Below are positions 24,733 to 33,813 of a stretch of DNA of 47,577 nt, one piece after another. Numbering within the stretch: position 1 is the first letter of the stretch; each line of letters begins with the position of its first letter. The notes under the pieces are model-generated. The model did no database searches. It was not told the origin of the DNA and saw only the letters and a program-made list of their open reading frames with translations. The position numbers and the translations under genes are program-made. The stretch is taken from the NCBI GenBank assembly GCA_036401335.1, contig DASWVC010000166.1, forward strand, positions 1-47,577, read 5' to 3'. The DNA is from DASWVC01 sp036401335. Lineage in GTDB: Bacteria; Verrucomicrobiota; Verrucomicrobiia; Chthoniobacterales; JAFAMB01.

Positions 24733-26304
24733 CTACGGCGAGCCGTTCTGAAGCACGTAACCTTGCGCAATTTTGCGAAAATCTTCCACGGCCTTGCGGG
24801 TCCAGGCTTCATCCCGGCCCAGTTCCTTGGCCATCAAATCGGCTACCCGCGGCGCCGCCTCAATGCTGGCGCGTGCGCCGAGCAAAAGCGCTCGCGTCCG
24901 GCGCGAGAGCACGTCCTCCACGGTACGGGCCATCTCTTCCCGCACAGCCCACACCACTTCGGCCGCGTTGTATGGAAGTTCGGGATGAAGCGGTTCCGCC
25001 AGGGTAGGATCCGTGCGGGCCAATTCCCGAAGGGCGGGAGCGTCGGCCCCATAGACGCGAAGGTTCGGTTCCGGGATGCTCTGACGGCTCCAGCCATGGA
25101 TCTGCAAGTGCTCCGTCGTGCAAGGGCGTTCGTCAAAGCCGGCCATCGTCTCTGCCTGTTCGACGGCGTCCTGGGCCATCTTGCGGTAGGTCGTCCATTT
25201 GCCGCCGGCAATCGTAAGCAGCCCGGAATTGGAGATCAGGATGGTGTGGTCACGCGACAGTGCGGCCGTGCTCTTGGCGTCGCCCACTTTGACGAGCGGG
25301 CGCAGTCCTGCGTAGACGCTCAGCACGTCGCTGCGCTGAGGGCGTTTGCTCAGGTATTTCGCCGCATTGGTCAGGATAAAACCGATTTCCTCGTCCGTCG
25401 GGACCGGTTCCAGCGTGATGTCGTCAACCGGTATATCCGTGGTGCCCACCACCACGCAGTCATGCCAAGGCACCGCAAACAGCACACGTCCGTCGGGCGT
25501 ATGCGGCACCATGACGGCGCTGTCTCCGGGAAGGAACGCTTTCGGCAACACCACGTGGGCGCCCTGGCTCGCGGCGATAACCGTTTTTGCGTCCGGTGCA
25601 TCCATCTTGCGGATCCCATCGGAGAAAACGCCGGTCGCATTGATCACCGCCTTGGCGCGGATCCGGTGCTCTTTGCCCGTTTCCGTGTCGTGCACGACCG
25701 CACCGGTCACGAGGTCCCCTTCTTTGATCAGCGAGACCACCCGCATGTAATTCACCACGGAGCCACCCAGGTCGACGATCGTTTGGGCGAGGTTGACCGC
25801 CAGGCGCGAGTCGTCGAATTGCCCGTCGTAGTAGGACACACCCCGCTGAAGCCCCTCCGGTTCCAGCGTCGGGATGCGTTGCAGGGTTGCTTCCCGCGAG
25901 AGCACCTCCGAAGGATTTAACCCCAGTTTGCCCGCGAGCCGATCATAAATTTTCATGCCGATCCCGTAGAACGGTCCTTCCCACCAGCTGTAAATCGGCA
26001 CGATAAAGGAAAGGTGGTGGACGAGGTGCGGCGCGTTCTCGCAGAGGAGTCCGCGTTCGCGCAAAGCTTCCAGCACGAGGGAGATGTTACCCTGCTTCAG
26101 GTAACGAACCCCGCCATGCACCAGTTTCGTGCTGCGGCTCGAAGTTCCCTTCGCAAAATCCTCCTGCTCGACCAGCAATGTGCGGTAGCCGCGCGCCGCC
26201 GCATCCACCCCGACGCCCAGGCCGGTGGCGCCACCGCCGATCACCAGAAAATCCCACGGCTCGGTGGTGCTCTCGATCTGGTCCAATGTTTTGTCGCGAT
26301 TCAT
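24733..26304 (-). CDS. glpD: Aerobic glycerol-3-phosphate dehydrogenase
   Basis: This FAD enzyme oxidises glycerol 3-phosphate to dihydroxyacetone phosphate and feeds electrons to the quinone pool at the inner membrane. The FAD-binding start VIGGGATGLGVGVDAAARG is followed by DFAKGTSSRSTKLVHGG and RYL, all hallmarks of GlpD. The DAO fold runs to about residue 390 and the C-terminal helical domain, with AEVVWAVREEMARTVEDVL and RRTRALLL, completes it. The length (523) is typical. With glpK it converts glycerol to a glycolytic intermediate. Confidence 0.96.
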   Translation of the reverse strand: MNRDKTLDQIESTTEPWDFLVIGGGATGLGVGVDAAARGYRTLLVEQEDFAKGTSSRSTKLVHGGVRYLKQGNISLVLEALRERGLLCENAPHLVHHLSFIVPIYSWWEGPFYGIGMKIYDRLAGKLGLNPSEVLSREATLQRIPTLEPEGLQRGVSYYDGQFDDSRLAVNLAQTIVDLGGSVVNYMRVVSLIKEGDLVTGAVVHDTETGKEHRIRAKAVINATGVFSDGIRKMDAPDAKTVIAASQGAHVVLPKAFLPGDSAVMVPHTPDGRVLFAVPWHDCVVVGTTDIPVDDITLEPVPTDEEIGFILTNAAKYLSKRPQRSDVLSVYAGLRPLVKVGDAKSTAALSRDHTILISNSGLLTIAGGKWTTYRKMAQDAVEQAETMAGFDERPCTTEHLQIHGWSRQSIPEPNLRVYGADAPALRELARTDPTLAEPLHPELPYNAAEVVWAVREEMARTVEDVLSRRTRALLLGARASIEAAPRVADLMAKELGRDEAWTRKAVEDFRKIAQGYVLQNGSP

Positions 26305-26519
26305 GAGGACTCAAGGGTGGCTGGGTTGAAAGGGGTTGGGAGCAGCCGGCATCAGCAACGGCGGACGGTCAGGGTACGCGTGGGCGCGCCGCCGGCCAGC
26401 AACAGCTCCATACCCAGGCGTGAACCATTTGGCAAAATCAATCACACCGCTCTCGGGTTCCGGCCAGGTCGGGCCGCCCGCCTTGTTCGGTTGCAAACCC
26501 GGACAGGCGTCCTTTGTTC

Positions 26520-27704
26520 TCACGGTTCGACACCCTCGCTGCCCAGGTAGTGGAAGAGTGAATCCTTCCAGGGTTGTTCGTGAATTTTTCGAAGCATCAC
26601 CCGGTTAATTGCTTCCCGCAGCGGACTTCCTTCGCGCAGGGCAAACGCGTAAAGTTCGGAATCCAGGCGCAACGGCAGGACGGTGAATTCTCCGGGGTGC
26701 CGCGTTCGGACCTGGTACCGCAACAATACCTCGTCGAGCACAATGACGTCCACTTTTCGCTGGTGCAACGCTTCAAACAAGGCATCCACCAGGAGGGGCT
26801 CGAAACTAACGTGGTTCGTTCGCAGGTACTCCTGGCTTGGCCCCGTCGCGAGGGCGCCCACCCGGAGCCGGCGCAGGTCCTCCGGCCCGTGGATGACGAT
26901 GGTTCCGGAAAGGCGTTCGGCGGTCAGAATTGAAGCCATGGTCGCGGTGAACGTTGACACCAGAATCAAACTCGTGAACATCCAGAGGATCGCCACCAGC
27001 CGTCCCCTTGGGGTCCGCGGCGCAAGGTCACCGTAGCCGACCGTGGTCATCGTGACGGCGGCCCACCACATTGCGGCGCCTAAACCACGCCAGGTGTTTC
27101 CGTGGCCGAACTGTTCGGCGTTGCCCCGCCGTTCGCAGATCCACACCAGGCAGGCAACCACGGTTAATGCAGCCAGCAGGCCAAGCACGATCTTCGCGAC
27201 GGAACGCCACAAACTCCATTGCAGAATGCCCAAACCGAGGATGCCCTCGAGCGGTTTTTTCGCCAATACCGCCATGCCCAGCCCCGTCGAAAAATAGGCA
27301 TGGGTAAAATCACAGATTTGCTCCCGGCGTGCCGTGATCGTGAGCGGGCCGACGGAAACGTCCAGCCAACCCTGGGTCAACCCGGCGAAGCGCCCGTCGC
27401 GGTCGGTTCGCTGCCAGGCATAGGTTAGCCCGAGTTCGGTGGCAATCTGTTGCCATAGCTCCACGCTGAGCCCGGTCCAGGAGCCATCGGCCTGAAGGAT
27501 GTCAAACGGCGGTTCCGGGAAGACACCCACACGGAGTTCCTGCCTTGGCAGGGCCGGCGTCGGAGCCGGCGACAAGGCGTCTTCAGGCTCTTCCGCGCGG
27601 CCGGAAGCCAGAACCAGGCAGGCCAGGGCCAGCGGTGCGAGAAAACCTCGGGCGGTAACGAAGCGGTTGGACGGGCGTAAGGGTGGGGTGGAGCGCTTCA
27701 CCAT
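26520..27704 (-). CDS. GluR0-type ligand-gated potassium channel
   Basis: The 394-residue protein couples a periplasmic amino-acid-binding module to an ion pore. A signal peptide (about 18-38) precedes lobe S1 (55-150), with GPLTITARREQICDF carrying R127, the Arg that binds the ligand carboxylate in glutamate receptors. Then M1 (167-190), a pore helix and the filter TTVGYGD (220-226), identical to K+ channels, M2 (236-259), and lobe S2 (270-390) with D324 in VIVLDE. This order S1-M1-P-M2-S2 is that of cyanobacterial GluR0, which conducts K+ and opens on glutamate. Ordinary binding proteins lack the pore. Ligand unknown. It lies 215 bp upstream of glpD on the same strand. Confidence 0.9.
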   Translation of the reverse strand: MVKRSTPPLRPSNRFVTARGFLAPLALACLVLASGRAEEPEDALSPAPTPALPRQELRVGVFPEPPFDILQADGSWTGLSVELWQQIATELGLTYAWQRTDRDGRFAGLTQGWLDVSVGPLTITARREQICDFTHAYFSTGLGMAVLAKKPLEGILGLGILQWSLWRSVAKIVLGLLAALTVVACLVWICERRGNAEQFGHGNTWRGLGAAMWWAAVTMTTVGYGDLAPRTPRGRLVAILWMFTSLILVSTFTATMASILTAERLSGTIVIHGPEDLRRLRVGALATGPSQEYLRTNHVSFEPLLVDALFEALHQRKVDVIVLDEVLLRYQVRTRHPGEFTVLPLRLDSELYAFALREGSPLREAINRVMLRKIHEQPWKDSLFHYLGSEGVEP

Positions 27705-27777
27705 GGGCGTCGTGCTGCATCCGCTGTAAATCGCGCTGGCGCAACGTTTCTCCTCGCGGCATGGTCATGGCTGAACC

Positions 27778-28806
27778 ATGAGCAGCACAGAGCCGGTAAG
27801 CGTTTGGGATCCGGTGTTTAAAGGGGACGGGCAGGTAGCATTTCTCGAGAAGCCCGTGCCGTCGCCCGGCGCGGGCGAATTGTTGCTGCAAGTCAATGCG
27901 AACGCGCTCTGCGGCTCCGAACGCGGGCAATTTTATCGGGGAGCATCGGTGACTCCCGGCCATGAAGCCGTCGGCACGGTGGTCGCCGTTGGAACCGGCA
28001 CGCACACACCCCTCGGAACCATGGGCGCGGTTTACCTCATGGATTTCTGCGGCGCCTGCCGATCTTGTCGGCTGGGTTTTACCAACCAATGTTTGCACAA
28101 ACGGGGAGACATGGGGTTCAACCGGGATGGAGGGTACGGCCGGTACGAGTTGATCCACGAGAACATCTTCTTCCCGGTGGAAAAGGGGTTCTCCGCGGCC
28201 GAGGCAACCTTGCTGCTGGATGTCATGGGCACCGGCGGGCATGCGGTTGACCGCTGCCGCCTTTTTCGTGCCGACCTTGAATCGCTCCTGATCCTGGGCG
28301 CCGGGCCGATCGGGCTAGGGGTCTTAGCCATGGCCAAAATCATCTTAGGCCCGGAGGTCACGGTGTTCGTCTCGGACGTGATCCCGTACCGGCTCCGCCT
28401 GGCCGAACGGCTTGGAGGCTTGCCGATTGACGCCACCACGGGCCTGACGAAAAACCTCGCGCGGCAAGGTTTGGACTGCGTTGATGCCGCGGTGGATACG
28501 AGCGGGAAACAGGCCGCCCGCCAGGAAGCGGTCAAGGCCCTGGCCCAACGCGGCGTGTTGGTGTGTGTGGGCCACGGAGAGGCCATCACCCTTGACGTCA
28601 CCACGGACCTCATCGCGGCGGAGCGCAGTGTCATTGGAAGCGAGTATTTCGGGTACAGCGAATTTGCGGCCAATCTGCCGAGGCTGCGCGTGCACCGCAG
28701 TTACCTGAAGCAGATCATCACCCACCGGTTTTCCATTGATCAAGTTCAGCAGGCCTTTGAGTTGTTCTTCGGCGGAGAAACGGGCAAAGTGGTCATTGAA
28801 CAATGA
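27778..28806 (+). CDS. Zinc-dependent medium-chain alcohol/polyol dehydrogenase
   Basis: The enzyme (342 residues) oxidises an alcohol or sugar alcohol with NAD(P)+. Catalytic zinc ligands are C45 (ALCGSERG), H62 and E63 (PGHEAVG); the structural zinc site is C91/C94/C97/C105 (CGACRSCRLGFTNQC). The Rossmann motif LILGAGPIGLGVLAMAK follows. The N-terminal catalytic half resembles L-iditol/threonine dehydrogenases. Its stop overlaps the start of the next gene (ATGA), so it is made with a Gfo/Idh/MocA oxidoreductase; paired oxidations of an inositol-like or rare sugar substrate are a reasonable inference, but no transporter or isomerase confirms it. Confidence 0.88.
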   Translation: MSSTEPVSVWDPVFKGDGQVAFLEKPVPSPGAGELLLQVNANALCGSERGQFYRGASVTPGHEAVGTVVAVGTGTHTPLGTMGAVYLMDFCGACRSCRLGFTNQCLHKRGDMGFNRDGGYGRYELIHENIFFPVEKGFSAAEATLLLDVMGTGGHAVDRCRLFRADLESLLILGAGPIGLGVLAMAKIILGPEVTVFVSDVIPYRLRLAERLGGLPIDATTGLTKNLARQGLDCVDAAVDTSGKQAARQEAVKALAQRGVLVCVGHGEAITLDVTTDLIAAERSVIGSEYFGYSEFAANLPRLRVHRSYLKQIITHRFSIDQVQQAFELFFGGETGKVVIEQ

Positions 28807-29792
28807 GCGTCCCCTTAAGAACGAAAGTCTGCTTGATCGGAACCGGCCAGTGGGGGAAGCAACATGCCCGGGTTTTTTCACAGCGTGAGGACGTTGACCT
28901 TCGGGCCGTGGCCGGGCGGACCCTCGAAAGAACGCGGGCGCGAGCGGCGGAATTTGGCCTGCGGCCGTACACCGACGTTGCAGAGATGCTGGAGCGGGAA
29001 AGTCCGGATCTGGTCAGCGTCTCGTTGCCGAACCTCGACCATTTCGCGCCCACGCTGGAAGTGATCAAGGCAGGGTATCCGCTGCTCGTCGAGAAGCCAC
29101 TGGTATTTGACCTGGCGGAAGCCGATCAATTGCTGGAGGAAGCGCAACGACGCGGTTTATTTTTCGCGATCAATTTCAACCACCGCTTCGCAAAGCCGCT
29201 TCGCCTTGCGGCCAAAGCAATCGGCGAAGGCCGGCTCGGCGCGATCACCCACGCGATCTGGCGGTTTGGCGGGGAAGCGAACCCCAGCCCGCACCCGCAT
29301 GCGAACCTCATTGAGACGCAGTGCCACGGGTTTGACCAGCTCGAGCACCTGTGCGGGCCCATTGCCTCGGTCGTGGCCGAAATGACCGATCTGACCGGCG
29401 GCGGCTACCGCACCGTGGTTCTGGCCTTGCGGTTCCGCGGGGGTGCCGTGGGCAGCATGACCGGAACCTACGACGCCTCCTACGCGCACGAAGGCACTCA
29501 CCGGCTCGAGATCAACGGCACCAAAGGCCGGGTCCTGGTGGAGGACACGGTCCGGCGCTTTTGCTTCCAGGCGGTCGGCGACGAACTGGCCGAAGTCTGG
29601 CAGGCGGGATATTTCAATGATTTTGACCGGGAATTTCATCGGACCTTCGACCTGCACCTCGATGCCTTGCTTGGCGCGTTCCGGCGGGGTGAACCACCGC
29701 CGGTTGAGGCACGCGCAGGGCGGCGGGCGCTGCAACTGGCTTGGGCCGCGGTAGAATCGTTTGAATCGGGAAAGCGCGTGAACGTGGATTAA
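28803..29792 (+). CDS. Gfo/Idh/MocA-family oxidoreductase
   Basis: This 329-residue cytoplasmic enzyme has the NAD(P) fold in its first 120 residues (CLIGTGQWGKQHARVF; DLVSVSLPNLDH) and the EKPL Lys (K98) of the family, followed by the alpha/beta substrate domain with NFNHRFAK and ETQCHGFDQLEHL, which supplies the catalytic His. Members oxidise or reduce sugars, inositols or biliverdin. Translational coupling to the zinc dehydrogenase upstream suggests they share a pathway. Specific substrate unknown. Confidence 0.9.
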   Translation: MSVPLRTKVCLIGTGQWGKQHARVFSQREDVDLRAVAGRTLERTRARAAEFGLRPYTDVAEMLERESPDLVSVSLPNLDHFAPTLEVIKAGYPLLVEKPLVFDLAEADQLLEEAQRRGLFFAINFNHRFAKPLRLAAKAIGEGRLGAITHAIWRFGGEANPSPHPHANLIETQCHGFDQLEHLCGPIASVVAEMTDLTGGGYRTVVLALRFRGGAVGSMTGTYDASYAHEGTHRLEINGTKGRVLVEDTVRRFCFQAVGDELAEVWQAGYFNDFDREFHRTFDLHLDALLGAFRRGEPPPVEARAGRRALQLAWAAVESFESGKRVNVD

Positions 29793-29945
29793 CCCAAACC
29801 GGCGGCTTCGGTGCGGCGTTGGGTGATCACGCGCAAGCTCCCCAAGAATTCAGGCATAGAGTCAAACGCCAAAAGGTAATTCGGCTTGTTTTCGTCTTGC
29901 CACTGCAGTGCATTCCTGGTCCAAACAGCGGCACCTTGTCCTTCC

Positions 29946-30359
29946 ATGAAAACGTTTGTTCTACTCCCATTTTTCCTCACCGTCACCGCTGCTTTCGCGG
30001 CCGATCCGATCAAATTCATTTCGCCTGACAAAAACAGCGCGCTGCTTGTGGACAAGAGCGGCCGACGCGACCTGATCGAGCTGAAATCGGGCAAGACCGT
30101 CCACCGCCTTTTCTACGAGGATTTGGATGCCCTTTTTAAACCCAAACTCGCACTCGCATTCGATGCGTCCCTGAACAAGGTGGGCAAGATCGTCCTGCCG
30201 ACGTTCATCAGTGCGCGGTGGATCTCCCCTGAGGAAGTAGAGGTTAAAGGCGAATCGGGTGTAACCATTAATGACGATGACACTGAGGAGTTCACGTTCA
30301 CCGCGGCCGTTTTGAGAAACGGAACGGTTAAAGATTTGGTGGTGGCGCCCAAAAAGTAG
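29946..30359 (+). CDS. Small secreted protein of unknown function
   Basis: The 137-residue product has a clear signal peptide, MKTFVLLPFFLTVTAAFA, with cleavage before ADP. The mature part is mixed-charge and beta-rich, with KSGRRDLIELKSGKTVH and GESGVTINDDDTEEFTF. No family recognised. A longer frame from 29886 would add 20 residues in front of the signal and is unlikely. It lies 11 nt before the ABC fusion gene, perhaps cotranscribed, but no functional link is evident. Confidence 0.65.
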   Translation: MKTFVLLPFFLTVTAAFAADPIKFISPDKNSALLVDKSGRRDLIELKSGKTVHRLFYEDLDALFKPKLALAFDASLNKVGKIVLPTFISARWISPEEVEVKGESGVTINDDDTEEFTFTAAVLRNGTVKDLVVAPKK

Positions 30360-30369
30360 CCGCACGCAG

Positions 30370-31920
30370 GTGAGCGGCCGGATTCCTGCTGGGATGGTGC
30401 GCCTCATTTTCTGTCTTGTCCTGGCGGCAATGCCCCTCCAGGGCGAACCGATCCTTCGCTGGGCCGCTGATCCCGACAGCAATGCTCCTTACACTTTCTA
30501 CAATGCCGACAACCAGCTGGTCGGTTTCGAAAACGAACTGATTCGCGCCGTGGCCCGTCATTTGGGCAGGAAGGCTGAATTCGTGCAGAACGATTGGGCC
30601 GGCCTGATTCCGGGGCTCGGGCGCGGCCTTTACGATTGCGTCATTTGCGGCATCGAGATTACGCCGGAAAAGGCGGGTGAAGTCCTGTTCAGCCGTCCCT
30701 ATTACGTCACCTTCGAACAGTTTGTAGGCCGGCGGGGCGCGCGGCCGATCACATTGCTCAGCGATCTCCGAGGCAAGAAGATCGGGACGTTGGATCAAAC
30801 CGCGGCGTTGCGGATGCTTCAGGCAAGCGCTGGCGTGATCGTGGAGACCTATGATCAGGAAGTCAACGCTTACCAGGACATCGTCAATGGGCGGCTCTTC
30901 GGCGTTCTCTTGGATTACCCGATTGCGAAATACTACGCTGCACCCGACCCGGCCCTGCAACTAGCGGGTCCGCCGCTGGGCCGCATACAGTACGGGATTG
31001 CCGTTCGCCAGGGCAATGAAACGTTACGGGACAAAATCAATGCGGGTTTGAGTGAGGTCATTGCCTCCGGAGAACTGCGGGACATCCTTTCCCGGTGGGG
31101 CCTTTGGACGGCAGTTGCGGCCGATGAGCTCGGCCAACCGGAAAACCCGTCCCAGCCGGACCTTGAATACCAGTCCTTTGCCGCGGCGCGCGCTGCTCGC
31201 GCCACCCTCTGGACCCGGCTGCAGCGGTACGCGAGGGCCTGGCCGTTGCTCACTGAGGCTGCCGTCCTCACGCTTGAGGTCTCCGTGGCAGCCATGGCGC
31301 TGGCCGTCAGCCTTGGCCTCGTTCTCGCAGTGGCCCGGGTGTTCGGGCCGAGGCCTTTCGGCTGGATGGCGACCATTTGGATCGAGGTTATCCGCGGCAC
31401 GCCGTTGCTCATCCAGTTGCTCATCATTTTTTACGGGTTGCCCAGCGTCGGCTTCAAATTGCCGCCCCTGCTGGCGGGTGTACTGGGCCTGGGCTTGAAC
31501 TACGCGGCGTATGAGGCGGAAAATTACCGTGCGGGCCTCCTCAGCGTTCCTGCCGGGCAAACGGATGCGGCGCGTGCCCTGGGCATGACGCACCCGCAAG
31601 CGCTCCGTTACGTGATCATTCCGCAGGCTTTCCGTCTCGTCCTGCCGCCGCTGACGAACGATTTTATCTCCCTCCTAAAAGATTCTTCGCTCGTTTCCAT
31701 GGTGACGCTCGTCGAGTTAACGGGCGCCTACAACCGTCTGGCCACGGAGAGCTTTGATTACCTGGGAACGGGGCTTTTGGTCGCCTTCGTGTACCTCCTG
31801 ATTGGCCTTCCGTTCGTTCGGCTGGCCCGTTTCACCGAACTGAAACTGGCCCGCAACGGTCTTCGGCTACGCCGCAGTGCTGGCCGCCGTCCACCGGCGC
31901 TGGCGCCCGGGCGTTTCTGA
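30370..31920 (+). CDS. Fused amino-acid ABC transporter: binding protein plus permease
   Basis: The 516-residue protein joins two parts of a polar amino acid importer. Residues 8-25 are a signal/anchor; about 27-245 is a family 3 binding domain (RWAADPDSNAPYTFYN, VGFENELIRAVA, CVICGIEITPEKAGEVLFS). About 290-500 is a His/Glu/Gln/Arg-type permease with IEVIRGTPLLIQLLIIF and the EAA loop (VPAGQTDAARALGMTHPQAL) that docks the ATPase. Fusions of this sort are known, for example in Gram-positives, where the domain stays tethered. No cognate ATPase gene is beside it. The start is uncertain: ATG at residue 9 is an alternative. The downstream exporter gene is 75 nt away. Confidence 0.88.
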   Translation: MSGRIPAGMVRLIFCLVLAAMPLQGEPILRWAADPDSNAPYTFYNADNQLVGFENELIRAVARHLGRKAEFVQNDWAGLIPGLGRGLYDCVICGIEITPEKAGEVLFSRPYYVTFEQFVGRRGARPITLLSDLRGKKIGTLDQTAALRMLQASAGVIVETYDQEVNAYQDIVNGRLFGVLLDYPIAKYYAAPDPALQLAGPPLGRIQYGIAVRQGNETLRDKINAGLSEVIASGELRDILSRWGLWTAVAADELGQPENPSQPDLEYQSFAAARAARATLWTRLQRYARAWPLLTEAAVLTLEVSVAAMALAVSLGLVLAVARVFGPRPFGWMATIWIEVIRGTPLLIQLLIIFYGLPSVGFKLPPLLAGVLGLGLNYAAYEAENYRAGLLSVPAGQTDAARALGMTHPQALRYVIIPQAFRLVLPPLTNDFISLLKDSSLVSMVTLVELTGAYNRLATESFDYLGTGLLVAFVYLLIGLPFVRLARFTELKLARNGLRLRRSAGRRPPALAPGRF

Positions 31921-31995
31921 TATTATGCTTGAGGGTGATGAGTTCAGCGCATTTGAACTTGCGCCGGAAAGGCAGGGTAAACTGGGCGGGTTTCC

Positions 31996-33594
31996 ATGGC
32001 TGAGCAGCCGGCGGCCACAGCGCCTCGGGCGGAATGGCGGCCGGCGGTCAATCCGTGGCTTATCGCCGCTTCCGTCATGCTCGCCACGTTCATGGAGGTG
32101 TTGGATACCTCCATTGCCAACGTTGCGTTGAACCACATCGCCGGCAATTTGTCGGCCAGCACCGATGAGGCCACCTGGGTGCTTACCAGCTACTTGGTAG
32201 CCAACGCCGTCGTGCTGCCGGCCACGGGCTGGCTAGGACGGTTCTTCGGCCGAAAACGTTTCCTGATTGCCTGCATTGTTATTTTCACGTTGGCCTCCTT
32301 GCTGTGCGGCCTGGCCACCAGCCTTCCTTTCCTGATTGTGGCCCGGATCATCCAAGGCGCTGGCGGGGGTGCCCTGCAACCCATCGCCCAATCTGTCCTT
32401 CTGGAAAGTTTTCCGCCCGAAAAACGGGGCAACGCGATGTCGGTGTACGCCATTGGCGTCGTGGTCGCGCCCATTCTGGGCCCGACGCTCGGAGGTTACC
32501 TGACGGATGCTTATTCCTGGCGTTGGAGCTTCCTTATCAACCTCCCGATCGGAGTGGTCGCCGTCATCCTTTGCTCATTGTTTCTCGAAGATCCGCCGTA
32601 CCTGCGCGATGGCAGCAAACCCGGGCGCATCGACTTTGTCGGGCTTGGCCTCCTGACGCTCTGGATCGGCTGCCTGCAAATAATGCTCGATAAAGGGCAG
32701 GATGAAGACTGGTTTTCGTCCACCTTCATCTGTGTCCTGTCCCTCGGGGCGGTGATCGGCTTCGTTGTTTTCCTGATCTGGGAACTCCGGGTGGCTAACC
32801 CGATTGTTAACCTGCGGGTTCTGCTGGACCGAAACCTCGTGATCGGCACGCTCCTGCTGTTTCTGATAGGGGCGCTGCTCTACGCCACCAATGCCGTGCT
32901 GCCGCTCTTCCTGCAGAACCTGCTGAACTACCCTTCTTTTCAATCCGGCATGGTGGTCAGCCCGCGGGGGATCGGTGCCATTGCCGGCAGCATCATCGCC
33001 GGCCGGGTGCTGGCAACGGGAAAGATCGATGGCCGGGCCTGGATCGCCGGAGGTTTCGTCGTGCTGGGGGTTGCCATGGTCATGTTGGGAGACCTGAACA
33101 CGGCTATTTCTCCGTGGACCCTCGTGCCTGCCGTCGTGATCAGCGGGTTCGCCACGACCTGTGTGTTTGTGCCGATGAGCACGTTTTCCATGGCGACGGT
33201 TTCGCGGGAACAAATCGGCGACGCTTCCGGCATCGTTAACCTGGCGCGCAACGTCGGCGGCAGCGTCGGTATTTCCCTTGTGACCGCCCTCGTCACCCGT
33301 GGAGCGCAGACCCACCAAGCCTTAATGGTGGGTCACCTCAGCCCGTTCAACCCGGTGTTCAACGATCAGTTGGCAGCCATGCAGCGGGCCTTGGCGGGTC
33401 AAAGCGGGAGCGTGACGGCCCAGAACCAGGCATACGCGTTGATGTACCGGACCCTCCAAGCTCAGGCTTCCCTCTTTTCCTACGTCGACGGTTTCCGCCT
33501 GATGGTGCTCGTCTGTTTCGCCTGCGCGGTGCTTCCGTTTCTTTTTAAGCGAGGAGCTCGTCCGCCGGCAGGCGCAGCGGCCGCGGCTCATTGA
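31996..33594 (+). CDS. DHA2-family multidrug efflux transporter (EmrB/QacA-like)
   Basis: This inner-membrane protein of 532 residues has 14 predicted helices. Family marks are the helix-1 motif MEVLDTSIANVALNHIAG, motif A (GWLGRFFGRKRF), and motif C (GVVVAPILGPTLGGYL). It would export drugs or other amphiphiles using the proton gradient. EmrB usually pairs with a membrane-fusion EmrA and TolC; neither is here, so it may work with partners encoded elsewhere. The end of the gene is followed by two hairpins. Confidence 0.93.
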   Translation: MAEQPAATAPRAEWRPAVNPWLIAASVMLATFMEVLDTSIANVALNHIAGNLSASTDEATWVLTSYLVANAVVLPATGWLGRFFGRKRFLIACIVIFTLASLLCGLATSLPFLIVARIIQGAGGGALQPIAQSVLLESFPPEKRGNAMSVYAIGVVVAPILGPTLGGYLTDAYSWRWSFLINLPIGVVAVILCSLFLEDPPYLRDGSKPGRIDFVGLGLLTLWIGCLQIMLDKGQDEDWFSSTFICVLSLGAVIGFVVFLIWELRVANPIVNLRVLLDRNLVIGTLLLFLIGALLYATNAVLPLFLQNLLNYPSFQSGMVVSPRGIGAIAGSIIAGRVLATGKIDGRAWIAGGFVVLGVAMVMLGDLNTAISPWTLVPAVVISGFATTCVFVPMSTFSMATVSREQIGDASGIVNLARNVGGSVGISLVTALVTRGAQTHQALMVGHLSPFNPVFNDQLAAMQRALAGQSGSVTAQNQAYALMYRTLQAQASLFSYVDGFRLMVLVCFACAVLPFLFKRGARPPAGAAAAAH

Positions 33595-33646
33595 CGGAGC
33601 TTCACCGGGCCCGCGTGTTGGCGTTTCGGCCCGTCGGGGTTGGCAG

Positions 33647-33668
33647 GGTCGGCGGTCCTTCGCCGACC
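33647..33668. repeat. Extragenic hairpin, AGGGAC-loop family (copy b)
   Basis: A perfect 8-bp stem, GGTCGGCG against CGCCGACC, with loop GTCCTT. Read on the minus strand it matches copy a with few mismatches and shares the CCTG that follows. It lies in the spacer between two convergent genes, the exporter and the sugar permease. Confidence 0.55.
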
Positions 33669-33764
33669 GGGCCATCGGGGCCACAAAGGTCGAGACGGGC
33701 ACCCTGCGATTGCAGGTATTTTCTCCTTCAGCGCCCGGCACGACGGCCAACGGCACACCGCGCC

Positions 33765-33784
33765 AGCGGCGAAGGGACTCGTCG
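33765..33784. repeat. Extragenic hairpin, AGGGAC-loop family (copy d)
   Basis: A 7-bp stem with one G-T pair, GCGGCGA against TCGTCGC, and the loop AGGGAC. It sits about 100 bp from copy b in the same convergent spacer. The shared core GGCGAAGGGACTCG is the reverse complement of that in copy c. Confidence 0.5.
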
Positions 33785-33813
33785 CGTGTGCCCTGTACGC
33801 AGGCCATGGCCCC

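Noticed and set aside
26311..26523. 70-codon minus-strand frame between the GluR0-like gene and glpD (GTGA overlap)
   Set aside because: The overlap is suggestive, but the Pro/Arg-rich sequence has no family pattern and no ribosome-binding site; too weak to list.
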